64,000 nt of DNA from Methylobacterium sp. Leaf123 (lineage in GTDB: Bacteria; Pseudomonadota; Alphaproteobacteria; Rhizobiales; Beijerinckiaceae): assembly GCF_001423405.1 (NCBI RefSeq), contig NZ_LMNS01000036.1, positions 62,001 through 126,000 of the forward strand, given 5' to 3'. This document shows, one piece after another, positions 41,040 through 51,751 of the stretch. Under the pieces are notes generated by a model. The model did no database searches. It saw nothing but the letters and a program-made list of their open reading frames with translations, and had not been told where the DNA came from. Each line of letters opens with the position of its first letter. Within the stretch, counting starts at the first letter, position 1. Both the position numbers and the translations under genes were made by a program.

Positions 41040-43115
41040 TTACGCCGCCCGGACCTGGGCGAGGAAGCCGCCGACCTCCCTGCGCAGGGCTGCGGCCTGA
41101 CGGGCGAGGTCGCTGGCCGCGTCGAGCACCTGGCCCGAGCCGGTGCTGGCGTCGTCGGCCGTGTGGGCCACGCCCGCGACGTCCTCCGAGGCGCGGCGCG
41201 TGCCCTGCGAGGTCTCGACCGTGGTGCGGGCGATCTCGGCGGTGGCCGCCCCCTGCTCCTCGACCGCGGCGGCGATGTCGTTGGAGATCCGCGACAGGTC
41301 GCGGATGGTGCGGGCGATGCCGGTGATCCCCGAGACCGAGGCGCCGGTCGCGGCCTCGATCTCCGCCATCCGCCCGGCGATCTCGTCGGTGGCGCGGGCG
41401 GTCTGGGCGGCGAGGCCCTTCACCTCCGCCGCGACCACGGCAAAGCCCCGGCCCGCCTCGCCCGCGCGGGCCGCCTCGATGGTGGCGTTCAGCGCCAGCA
41501 GATTGGTCTGGCCGGCGATCTCCGAGATCAGCCCGACGATCCGGCCGACATTGTTGGCGGCGGCGGCAAGGCGCTCGACCTCCCCGGCGGTGCGGGCCGC
41601 CTCCGCCTCGGCGGCGTTCGCCGCCAGCGCCGACGAGCCGACCTGGGCGGAGATCTCGCGGATCGAGGCCGAGAGTTCTTCCGTTGCCGCAGCGATGCCG
41701 TCGGAGGAGCGCGCTGCCTGGGCCGAGGCCTGCGCGGCCGACGCGCTCAGGGCGGAGGTCTGGCCCGCCGCCGTGCTCATCGCCCGGGCGGCGCCCTCCA
41801 GTTGCTGGGCCGCCGCCGAGACCGCCTCGACGATGCCGCCGACCCGCGCCTCGAAGCCGTCGGCCACCGCCATCATCGCCCCGTGGCGCCGGGCGGCCTC
41901 CTCCTCGGCGCCGCGCTCCTGCGCCGCGCGGATGCGGGCGCGCTCGGCCACGCTGTCGCGGAAGGCCAGGGCCGCGGCGGCGATGGCGCGCAGCTCGCCC
42001 GGACCCTTGACCGGAATCTCGACCTCGGTCTCGCCGCGTCCGATTGCGGTCAGCGCCCGCGCCATCCGGCTCAAGGGGCGCGCGATCGCCGAGCCGAGGC
42101 CGAAGGCGAGCACCACCGAGAGCAGCAGGGTCGCCAGCGCCGCCCCGGCCCAGAGCAGGACGGTGCGCTCGGCCTGCGACCGGGCCGCCCCGGCCGCCTG
42201 CGCCAAGCCGGCCGTCAGCCGGTCCTCGATCCCCTTCAGCCCGTCGATGCGCTGCGTCGCGAGCCCGAACCAGCCCTTGGCGTCGGTGAAGGCGAGCGTC
42301 TGGCCGGGGGCCGTGCCGAGCGCGATGCCGCGGAGCCGGGCGACCTCGCGGGCGGCGTCCGCGGTGTTCGCGGCATCGAGCGCGGCGATCTCCTCCGCGG
42401 GGCCCGCGGCGCGGAACAGCCCCTCGAAGGTCGCCTGATCCGATGCCAGCCCGGCGAGCCGGCGCAGGCCTGCGAGATCGATCGCGCCCGCGGCGAACAC
42501 GGCCGAGGCCGCCGCCCGCTCCTGGCCGGCAAATTCCTTGAGCGCGAGAAAGGCGGACAGGGCGGACACGCGGGCGCCGATGGCCGGGTCGGCCGCGATC
42601 TGCGCCACCCCGCGCACGGCCCCGAGGGCCTCCGCGATGATTCCGGTATAGACGGCGAGATTGGCCGGCACGCTGGCCTCCAGCCGGTCCACCGCCGCGC
42701 GGTGGCCCTCGATCCCGCCGAGCTTGTCCCGCAGAGCCGCCGCCTTGCGCGCGAATTCCACGTCCGCTCCGGCGGCCCCGAGATCCGCGATCAGGGCGGC
42801 GCGGGCCGCATCCGTCAGCCGGCGCTGGGCTGCGAGTTCCGGGGCGAACTGGGTGCCCTTCGAGGCGAGATAGAGGCTGGAGGCGCCGCGCTCCTTCTGC
42901 GCCTCGTGGACGAAGGCGCCGATCCGCACAGAGAGACCGACCTGCTCCTCCATCCGCGCCATCGCCCGGCCCTGCCCGGCCCGCTCCGCGACCGCCAAAC
43001 CCGCGACCGCGCCGAAGGCGAGGCAGGGGATCAGCGCCACCGTGACGATCCGGGCGCGCAGGGAAGAGGGCAGCACCGCGGAGAGGGAGGGCGTCGAGGA
43101 AACATGCGAGCGCAT
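41040..43115 (-). CDS. Methyl-accepting chemotaxis protein with NIT sensor domain
   Basis: 691 aa chemoreceptor. An N-terminal membrane helix (ARIVTVALIPCLAFGAVAGL) is followed by a periplasmic NIT-type domain (about 60-315) with the family motif AQKERGASSLYLASKG, so nitrate/nitrite sensing is possible, though NIT ligand specificity varies. A second helix (about 320-340) leads into HAMP and the signalling hairpin. The tip sequence ISEIAGQTNLLALNATIEAA plus RAGEAGRGFAVVAAEVKGLA is intact. The C-terminus lacks the NWETF-type CheR tether. It lies far from any che operon in this window. Confidence 0.9.
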   Translation of the reverse strand: MRSHVSSTPSLSAVLPSSLRARIVTVALIPCLAFGAVAGLAVAERAGQGRAMARMEEQVGLSVRIGAFVHEAQKERGASSLYLASKGTQFAPELAAQRRLTDAARAALIADLGAAGADVEFARKAAALRDKLGGIEGHRAAVDRLEASVPANLAVYTGIIAEALGAVRGVAQIAADPAIGARVSALSAFLALKEFAGQERAAASAVFAAGAIDLAGLRRLAGLASDQATFEGLFRAAGPAEEIAALDAANTADAAREVARLRGIALGTAPGQTLAFTDAKGWFGLATQRIDGLKGIEDRLTAGLAQAAGAARSQAERTVLLWAGAALATLLLSVVLAFGLGSAIARPLSRMARALTAIGRGETEVEIPVKGPGELRAIAAAALAFRDSVAERARIRAAQERGAEEEAARRHGAMMAVADGFEARVGGIVEAVSAAAQQLEGAARAMSTAAGQTSALSASAAQASAQAARSSDGIAAATEELSASIREISAQVGSSALAANAAEAEAARTAGEVERLAAAANNVGRIVGLISEIAGQTNLLALNATIEAARAGEAGRGFAVVAAEVKGLAAQTARATDEIAGRMAEIEAATGASVSGITGIARTIRDLSRISNDIAAAVEEQGAATAEIARTTVETSQGTRRASEDVAGVAHTADDASTGSGQVLDAASDLARQAAALRREVGGFLAQVRAA

Positions 43116-43253
43116 GAGGGCACGGTCCGGAGGGGGAGGATGTCCGAACCGTGCTCACACAGCGTAAAGTAAAGATTTAGCCGGGGCGCCATCGCTTAAA
43201 TTTTACGCAGATCGGTGGTCATTTCAGCAACGAAAACGCTGCAGGAGACGCGA

Positions 43254-43952
43254 TTAGCCTGCGGTGAGGCTGGCGAGTTCTTCGATTCCCCCGCCATCAC
43301 GGTAGGCCGCGCGGAAGGCCGGGCGCTGCTTCCAGCGCTGCCAGAACCGGTCGATGCCCTCGAAGCGCTCGTCCAGCGGCGTGGCCACCGGCCCGAACTT
43401 CGAGAAGGCGATAGCGGTGCACAGCGTGATGTCGGCGAAGGTCGGCTCCGGCCCGCCGAGCAGCCAGTCGCGCCCGTCGGCGAGGTGGCGATCGACGAGC
43501 CCGGCATGAGCGATCGCCTCCTTGCGGCAATGCTCGCCCCATTGCGGGTTGCGGGTCAGTTCGAGCTTGTGCCCCAACCCTTCGTGCAACACGTGGAAGG
43601 CGGTGGTGAGCCGATAGAGGATCTGCACCCAGATCCGGTCGTCCCACATCTGGTCCTGGCCCTGCTCCAGCGCGCTCTCGCCCAGGATTCTGCGGCCGGG
43701 GCAGTGCCCGTCGAGGAAGCGGACGATGCCGGCAGTCTCGGCCAGATAGGTCCCGTCGGGCAGTTCCAGCGTCGGGGTCTCGCCCCAGGGGTTCCGCTTG
43801 AGATGGCGCCAGCCGCGCTGCTCGCCGCCCGGTGTCATGTCGTAGATCACCTCCTCGATCCGATCGGCGATGCCCTTCTCATGGCAGAACAATCGGAGCC
43901 GCTGCGGGTTCGGGAAGGCGGACGGCGAGGTGTAGACGCGGAATTCGGCCAA
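43254..43952 (-). CDS. Glutathione S-transferase family protein
   Basis: 232 aa, thioredoxin-fold N-terminal domain (VYTSPSAFPNPQRLRLFCHE) with the GSH-binding region NPWGETPTLELPDGTYLAET (cis-Pro and the ET/ES anchor), then an all-helical C-terminal domain ending in FADITLCTAIAFSKF. A detoxification or redox role is inferred from the family; substrate unknown. Resembles the plant-type/YfcG-like branches in overall layout. Upstream of the chemoreceptor on the same strand but separated from it by its own terminator-free gap of 138 nt. Confidence 0.83.
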   Translation of the reverse strand: MAEFRVYTSPSAFPNPQRLRLFCHEKGIADRIEEVIYDMTPGGEQRGWRHLKRNPWGETPTLELPDGTYLAETAGIVRFLDGHCPGRRILGESALEQGQDQMWDDRIWVQILYRLTTAFHVLHEGLGHKLELTRNPQWGEHCRKEAIAHAGLVDRHLADGRDWLLGGPEPTFADITLCTAIAFSKFGPVATPLDERFEGIDRFWQRWKQRPAFRAAYRDGGGIEELASLTAG

Positions 43953-44254
43953 GGGTCGGGGCTCCTGTCAGGTCGGACCCCGCAGGTAGGCGGGCGGCCC
44001 GGCGCGTCCAGGCGGAACCGGCCGATGTTCCCCGTCTTCCCCCTGGGGCGCGACAGTGCAGCGCGCGGTTCGTGAGACCCCGTCAGGCCGGCATTGCCGT
44101 CGTACCCGTTCCGTTCTAGTGGTTTCACGCCGCCCGGAACCCATCTCCGTCCCCGGATACTGTTCCCGCGTGGCACACCCGTTGCCCGCCCGAGCAGAGA
44201 GAGCGAGGGCGCCGCATCCGGGCCGCCCGGATCGTCGCAGAGAATTTGTCGACC
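43953..44254. other. Intergenic region upstream of uvrA
   Basis: 302 nt between divergent GST and uvrA. I searched for the alphaproteobacterial LexA site (GTTC-N7-GTTC). GTTC occurs at 44108, 44113 and 44162 but none are at the right spacing, so SOS control is not supported. No gene or repeat seen. Confidence 0.4.
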
Positions 44255-47320
<3,066 letters not shown>

Positions 47321-47874
47321 CAATCGCCGGCCGATGCGGGCCGGTCGGCGCAACCTGAGAGCGACAGGCTCCTGCACAGCGGGGGAGCCGGGCCGAGGGG
47401 ACGATTCGGCCGGCTGAGCCGGCCCGTCCGGCTCCCGGTGACGGCGCCGTCGAGGCCGGCCTAGCCCAAAACCGGTCTTCGCACTTGCGCAACTGCCCGG
47501 CCCTTTCTGCCGAAGGATCCCGGCCGGATGCGACAGCCAATGACTTGAGGATAATGTACTATTTCGCCTGACTCCCGCCCGCGGGATGGCATTCGTCCAA
47601 GATGGACAGCGTTAAGAGGTCGTTAAGCCCTTGGTTGCTCCGCAGCAAAAATGCGGCTTTTGCGCAACGGTAGGGTTCGAACTGCCGAGATTGGAGGCAA
47701 TCCCCTGTCTTTCGCGGTCGGTCTGTAGAATAGTTCCCGACGTCGAGACTTGAGGTGCGGCCGTAGGGGGCACCGGCATCACACCAGCCATCCCACTCCG
47801 GAGAGAGAGGGAGGCGAGAGACGGTGCCGGCGCTACGGGGCGGACGCCTGAATCCTTGGGAAGGAACGAGAAAA
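47321..47874. other. Intergenic region between uvrA and an outer-membrane protein gene
   Basis: 554 nt. A hairpin CCGGCC-GATGCG-GGCCGG at 47327-47344 follows uvrA and may terminate it. A less GC-rich part around 47545-47720, with GTTAAGAGGTCGTTAAG and the hairpin CCGCA-GCAAAAA-TGCGG, probably contains the promoter and leader of the next gene. No gene recognised. Confidence 0.42.
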
Positions 47875-48816
47875 ATGATGAAGAACTGGCTCGCTGCGGG
47901 CGCCATTGCGCTCACGGCCGGAATGACGACGACCGTCGCCCAGGCGCAGACGACCACGGTTCCCGGTGAGCAGGTCGGTCTGGCCGTTGGCGCGCCGCTC
48001 CCCGAGGGCATCTACGCCATCAACACCTTCACCTACCGCAGCCCGGATGGCCCGAATGCGACTTCGGTCGACACCGCGGTCAACGTTCCGATCCTGGTGT
48101 GGGCGACCCCCTACGTGCCGTTCGGCGGCCGCCTCGAATTCGTCGTGGCCCCCCCGACGGTGTTCACCTTCAGCCGCGCTGCTGGCGGCCGTGACACCTC
48201 GATCAACGTCGGCACCTTCGTCGGCGCGATCTGGGCGTTCGATCTCGGCGGCAACATCGGCGTCAGCTTGCTCGGCGGTTCGTACCTCAACGAGCTCAAC
48301 GCCGGTCGTGGCGGTGGTCTGAACATCCTGGCCTCCAACACCTACCGTGTCGGCGGTGCCGTCAGCTACACCGGCGACGGTTACAACCTGACCGCCAACC
48401 TGACCTACAACTTCTACGACTCGCCCAGCCGCTTCGACGGTCGCAACGGCATCCCCGGCTTCTTCGGCCCGGTGCAGATCTCGGACGCGTTCAACCTCGA
48501 CCTGACCGCGACCAAGAAGTTCGGCAAGTTCGAGATCGGTGCCATCGGCTACGGCACGGTCAACCTCGACCCGAACCTGCTCGCCTTCGTGAACGACCCG
48601 ACCAGCCGCATCGGTCGCGGTGGCCGGTTCGCCCTCGGCGGTCTCATCGGCTACGACTTCGGACCGTTCTCGGTTCAGGCCTACGTCGCCCGCGACGTCG
48701 TGACCACGGCCGGCCTGCGCGAGAGCACCGACGGCTGGTTCCGCATCGTGGCCCCGCTCTACACCCCGGCGGCCGCTCCGGCTCCGATGCCGGCCCCGCT
48801 CGTTCGCAAGTACTGA
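47875..48816 (+). CDS. Outer-membrane protein, MetA-pathway/transporter-like beta-barrel
   Basis: 313 aa. A 24-residue signal peptide (LAAGAIALTAGMTTTVAQAQ) precedes a protein of alternating beta strands rich in Gly, Tyr, Phe and Thr, resembling the PF13557 'phenol MetA degradation' outer-membrane family (YAINTFTYRSPDG ... PYVPFGGRLEFVVAPPTVF ... GGAVSYTGDGYNLTANLTYN). The C-terminus ends in PMPAPLVRKY, not a canonical Phe, which is unusual for a barrel. GGAAGGAA Shine-Dalgarno before ATG 47875; the longer start is not supported. Codon use is markedly biased, suggesting high expression. Substrate unknown. Confidence 0.75.
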   Translation: MMKNWLAAGAIALTAGMTTTVAQAQTTTVPGEQVGLAVGAPLPEGIYAINTFTYRSPDGPNATSVDTAVNVPILVWATPYVPFGGRLEFVVAPPTVFTFSRAAGGRDTSINVGTFVGAIWAFDLGGNIGVSLLGGSYLNELNAGRGGGLNILASNTYRVGGAVSYTGDGYNLTANLTYNFYDSPSRFDGRNGIPGFFGPVQISDAFNLDLTATKKFGKFEIGAIGYGTVNLDPNLLAFVNDPTSRIGRGGRFALGGLIGYDFGPFSVQAYVARDVVTTAGLRESTDGWFRIVAPLYTPAAAPAPMPAPLVRKY

Positions 48817-48869
48817 GCGGATCGATCCGATCGGGGGTGCCCACCGCATCCCCGGTCTGTTCAAGGTTA

Positions 48870-48903
48870 CGAAGCCGTCCCGCCGCAAGGCTGGGCGGCT
48901 TCG
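48870..48903 (+). terminator. Hairpin terminator after the outer-membrane protein gene
   Basis: CGAAGCCG-T-CCC at 48870-48881 pairs with GGG-CGGCTTCG at 48893-48903, an 11-bp stem with one bulged T, about 54 nt after the stop codon. A short T-rich stretch (CGTCCGTTT) follows. Confidence 0.65.
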
Positions 48904-48984
48904 TCCGTTTCGGGACGATGCTCTCGCGTGAGAAACATCCGGATCCCGGAAGGGGCGGCCCCGGTCGGGGGGGGGGCGCGCGTC

Positions 48985-49752
48985 CTATTCCCGGATCAGC
49001 TTGCCGGTGTAGATCACCTGCCCGGTGGGCTTGCCGGTGGGGGAGCCGCCCGGCGGCTCCACCGACACGGCGATGACCCCGTCCTCGCCGCGTCCGGCCT
49101 CCGGCGGCAGGCGGATGCGGGTCGCCTCGCCTGCGACGAGGCCGATCGGCTTCGGGGCGGCGCCCTGCCCGACATACCAGAGTTCCAGGCTGTGGCCGGC
49201 CGGCGCCTGCGCCGCCACCGGCCGGACCCGAGCGGTGCCGGCTTCGGTGTCGACGCTGACGATCAGGGCCGGCAGGTCGCCCGCGCTCGTGACCACGGCG
49301 ACGTAGCGGCCGTCCGCTCGCTCGCCGCCGAGCCGCGGAACCCCGGTCAGCACGACCAGCGCGAGGCCGGCGGCGACCAGCCCTGCCCCCGCCGTGGTGA
49401 AGCGCCAGAGCCGGAGTTGCCGCCGCAGGTCGCGCAGGCGGTTGTCGTTGGCGGCGCCGGCTTGGTCCGGCCGGGGGGCGGGATCGTCCGCCGCGGTGCC
49501 GCGCGCGATCTCTTGGGCGATCTCTTGGGCGATCTCCTGCCAGAGGTGGGGCGGCGGCTCGATGGCGGGCACGGCGCGCGCGAGCGGGGCGAGACGCCGC
49601 TCCCAGGCGCGTACGGCCGCCTCGGTGGCCGGATCGACCGCCCGCTCCAATTCGAACGCGGCGCGCTCCCCCGCATCGAGGGTGCCGAGCACGTACTCGG
49701 CCGCCCGCAGGTCGCGTTCCGCCGGCTCCGGTCTGCCGCTCCCGCCGCTCAC
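48985..49752 (-). CDS. Anti-sigma factor, RskA/anti-sigma-K family
   Basis: 255 aa. The N-terminal anti-sigma domain (RAAEYVLGTLDAGERAAFEL) ends in WERRLAPLARAVP. A tandem QEIA repeat and one membrane helix (TTAGAGLVAAGLALVVLTGV) follow, then a periplasmic RskA C-terminal domain (GRYVAVVTSAGDLPALIVSV ... GHSLELWYVG). It should tether the partner ECF sigma. GTG start at 49752 overlaps the sigma stop (GTGA). Upstream frame is open to 49869 but coding there belongs to the sigma gene. Monocistronic partner at 49749-50303. Confidence 0.86.
   Translation of the reverse strand: MSGGSGRPEPAERDLRAAEYVLGTLDAGERAAFELERAVDPATEAAVRAWERRLAPLARAVPAIEPPPHLWQEIAQEIAQEIARGTAADDPAPRPDQAGAANDNRLRDLRRQLRLWRFTTAGAGLVAAGLALVVLTGVPRLGGERADGRYVAVVTSAGDLPALIVSVDTEAGTARVRPVAAQAPAGHSLELWYVGQGAAPKPIGLVAGEATRIRLPPEAGRGEDGVIAVSVEPPGGSPTGKPTGQVIYTGKLIRE
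49505..49540 (-). repeat. 12-bp tandem repeat inside the anti-sigma gene
   Basis: Three consecutive 12-mers on the plus strand: GCGATCTCTTGG (49505-49516), GCGATCTCTTGG (49517-49528), GCGATCTCCTGC (49529-49540). They encode the QEIAQEIAQEIA run in the linker before the membrane helix. A multiple of three, so copy-number change would keep the frame. Confidence 0.85.
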
Positions 49753-50303
49753 GCGATACTCTCCAGGCAGGATTTCAGGGCGGCCAGCGTCCGATGCAGC
49801 CAGGTCTTCACGGTGTTGACCGGCCGCTCGAAGCGTTCGGCGAGTTCCTCGCGGGACCAGCCCTCGCAATAGGCCAGCACCACGCAGTCGCGCTGCGTCG
49901 GATCGAGCCGGGACAGGCAGGCGACGAGCGCGTCGCGGTCGAGGAAGGCGCCTTCCTCGTCGGTCGGGGCGACGAGGCGCTCCATCCAGGCCTCCCCGCT
50001 TTCACCAGACGGCATTGCAACCTCGCTCCGGCGGCGCAGCCCGTCGATGGCCCGGTTGCGCGCGATCGTACACAGCCACGGAAGCGGGGCCCCGGCCGAG
50101 GGCGCGTAGGAGCCCGCCGACTGCCAGACCTTCAGGTAGACATCCTGAAGCACATCCTCGGCGAGGCTCCTGTCTCGCTGGATACGCAGGATGATCCCGA
50201 AAAGTTTCGGCGCGGTCCGGTCGTAGAGCGTCCGCAGGGCCGCCACGTCCCGGCGGGCGACACGGTCCAGCAGCCCGGCCAGTTCTCCGTCGTGCGGCGT
50301 CAC
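49749..50303 (-). CDS. ECF-family RNA polymerase sigma factor
   Basis: 184 aa, SigK-like. Sigma region 2 (LYDRTAPKLFGIILRIQRDR, then EDVLQDVYLKVWQ) and region 4 (LDPTQRDCVVLAYCEGWSRE, then ELAERFERPVNTVKTWLHRT) are intact. GTG at 50303 is chosen because GGGAG lies six bases upstream and homology starts just after; the longer frame to 50702 is Arg/Pro-rich and lacks homology. Translation is coupled to the RskA-type anti-sigma through a GTGA overlap. The trigger is unknown; RskA-type pairs in other bacteria respond to envelope or redox stress. Confidence 0.88.
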   Translation of the reverse strand: MTPHDGELAGLLDRVARRDVAALRTLYDRTAPKLFGIILRIQRDRSLAEDVLQDVYLKVWQSAGSYAPSAGAPLPWLCTIARNRAIDGLRRRSEVAMPSGESGEAWMERLVAPTDEEGAFLDRDALVACLSRLDPTQRDCVVLAYCEGWSREELAERFERPVNTVKTWLHRTLAALKSCLESIA

Positions 50304-50740
50304 GGCCCGCTCCCGGCGGACGCGGCGCGGATGGAGGTCGTCGGAGGACGCGGCATGGTTCCGGTGCGTCTGGAAGGGGGCGTTCGCCGGGCGCAAGCGC
50401 GGCGGGACAGGGAGCGGCACCCTATCGGAGGCTTGGCCGACGCACCACAGGTCGTCGCGGTGTCGGCAGGGTCTTCGCGACGCCGTTTCGGCAATTTCAC
50501 GGGGGGAAGAGCGCCGGACGGTGCGAAAGCGTGAGGGCGCGGTGTCGGCCCCCGGCGCCGAAGCCTTTCGACGCGGCGGCGGGCGGGTGTCGAGGCGAGC
50601 TGCGCCGCCTATCTGTGTCGGGAGCGCAGCCCGGCGAACCCCGCGGACGGGAGACGGATGCGACCGCCCCGGCGGCCGCCGTTTCCGCGAAAGTCGGTCC
50701 ACGGGCGGCGGCAGAGCGGGGCCCAGGGAAATCGCAGAAC
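50304..50740. other. Intergenic region between divergent sigma and HtrA-like genes
   Basis: 437 nt of ordinary GC content. Both genes' promoters must lie here. I do not see a clear ECF -35/-10 pair or a repeat, and no small gene I can support. Confidence 0.35.
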
Positions 50741-51715
50741 ATGTCCGCGCACGGCGAATTCAGGATTCCGGCCGCCCTGCAGCCGAAGGCCGGCGACTAC
50801 GCCTACGATCTGGAGCGGGCGCTGACCTCGGTCGTCTCCCTCTCCTCGCGGGTGCCGGCGGAGGCTTTTACGGCGGAGACGCTCGGCACCGAGCGGGCGG
50901 GCAACGGCGTGGTGATCCGCGAGGACGGGCTGGTGCTCACCATCGGCTACCTCGTGCTGGAGGCCGAGAGCGTCTGGCTCACCACCCATGACGGGCGCTC
51001 GGTGCCGGCCTACGTCGTCGGCTATGACGGGGAGACGGGCTTTGGCCTCGTCCAGGCCCTGGGCCGCCTCGGCCTGCCCGCCCTGAAGCTCGGGCGCTCG
51101 GATACGATGAAGGTCGGCGAGCGGGCGGTGGTCGCGGGGGCGGGCGGGCGCTCGCACAGCCTCGCAGTCGAACTCGTCGCCCGGCAGGAATTCGCCGGCT
51201 ACTGGGAGTACGTCCTCGACGACGCCCTGTTCACCACCCCCGCCCATCCCCATTGGGGCGGCACCGCGCTGATCGGGTCCGACGGCACGCTGGTCGGCAT
51301 CGGCTCGCTTCAGCTCCAGCAGGGCGGCACGGGGGCGGGCCGGGCGATCAACATGGTCGTGCCGATCGAACTCCTGCCGCCGATCCTGACCGATCTTGAG
51401 ACCCGTGGCCGGGCCGACCGCCCGCCCCGCCCCTGGCTCGGCCTCTACGCCACGGAGACCGAGGACGGCGTCGTGGTGATGGGCACCGCCGACAAGGGCC
51501 CGGCGGAGGCCGCTGACCTGCGCGCGGGCGACGTGCTGTCCGAGGTGGCGGGCGAGCCGGTCGCCGACCTCGCCGGCTTCTTCCGGCAGGTCTGGGCGCT
51601 CGGCGAGGCGGGGGTGCGCGTCCCCCTCACGGTCAACCGGGACGGGCGCCCGATCCGGCTGGCGCTGACCTCGGTCGATCGCGACCGGTTCCTAATCGGA
51701 CCGAAGCTGCACTGA
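50741..51715 (+). CDS. HtrA/S1C-like protein with PDZ domain lacking the catalytic triad
   Basis: 324 aa. The N-terminal half (about 20-215) has the chymotrypsin-like S1C fold of HtrA/DegP (GNGVVIREDGLVLTIGYLVL, VGYDGETGFGLVQALGRLGL and INMVVPIELLPPIL), followed by a PDZ domain (about 225-315: PWLGLYATETEDGVVVMGTA ... GPAEAADLRAGDVLSEVAGE). None of the triad survives: Tyr70 replaces His, Gly100 replaces Asp and Trp172 sits in place of the GNSGG serine (HPHWGGTAL). So it should be a pseudoprotease, perhaps a PDZ-mediated binder. No signal peptide, so cytoplasmic, which is also unusual. ATG 50741 chosen; the open frame upstream is low-complexity. Divergent from the ECF sigma pair. Confidence 0.84.
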   Translation: MSAHGEFRIPAALQPKAGDYAYDLERALTSVVSLSSRVPAEAFTAETLGTERAGNGVVIREDGLVLTIGYLVLEAESVWLTTHDGRSVPAYVVGYDGETGFGLVQALGRLGLPALKLGRSDTMKVGERAVVAGAGGRSHSLAVELVARQEFAGYWEYVLDDALFTTPAHPHWGGTALIGSDGTLVGIGSLQLQQGGTGAGRAINMVVPIELLPPILTDLETRGRADRPPRPWLGLYATETEDGVVVMGTADKGPAEAADLRAGDVLSEVAGEPVADLAGFFRQVWALGEAGVRVPLTVNRDGRPIRLALTSVDRDRFLIGPKLH

Positions 51716-51751
51716 CCCGGTTTTGCGCCCGGCAGCCGGGATCACTCCCGA

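Noticed and set aside
44101..44170. Possible LexA (SOS) box upstream of uvrA
   Set aside because: GTTC occurs at 44108, 44113 and 44162, but no pair has the seven-base spacing of the alphaproteobacterial consensus.
47655..47720. tRNA-like T-loop (GGTTCGAACTG) upstream of the outer-membrane protein gene
   Set aside because: The flanking bases do not form a five-base T-stem and there is no acceptor stem or anticodon arm.
50304..50702. Long N-terminal extension of the ECF sigma factor
   Set aside because: Arg/Pro-rich, no homology; GTG 50303 has a good ribosome-binding site and fits the family length.
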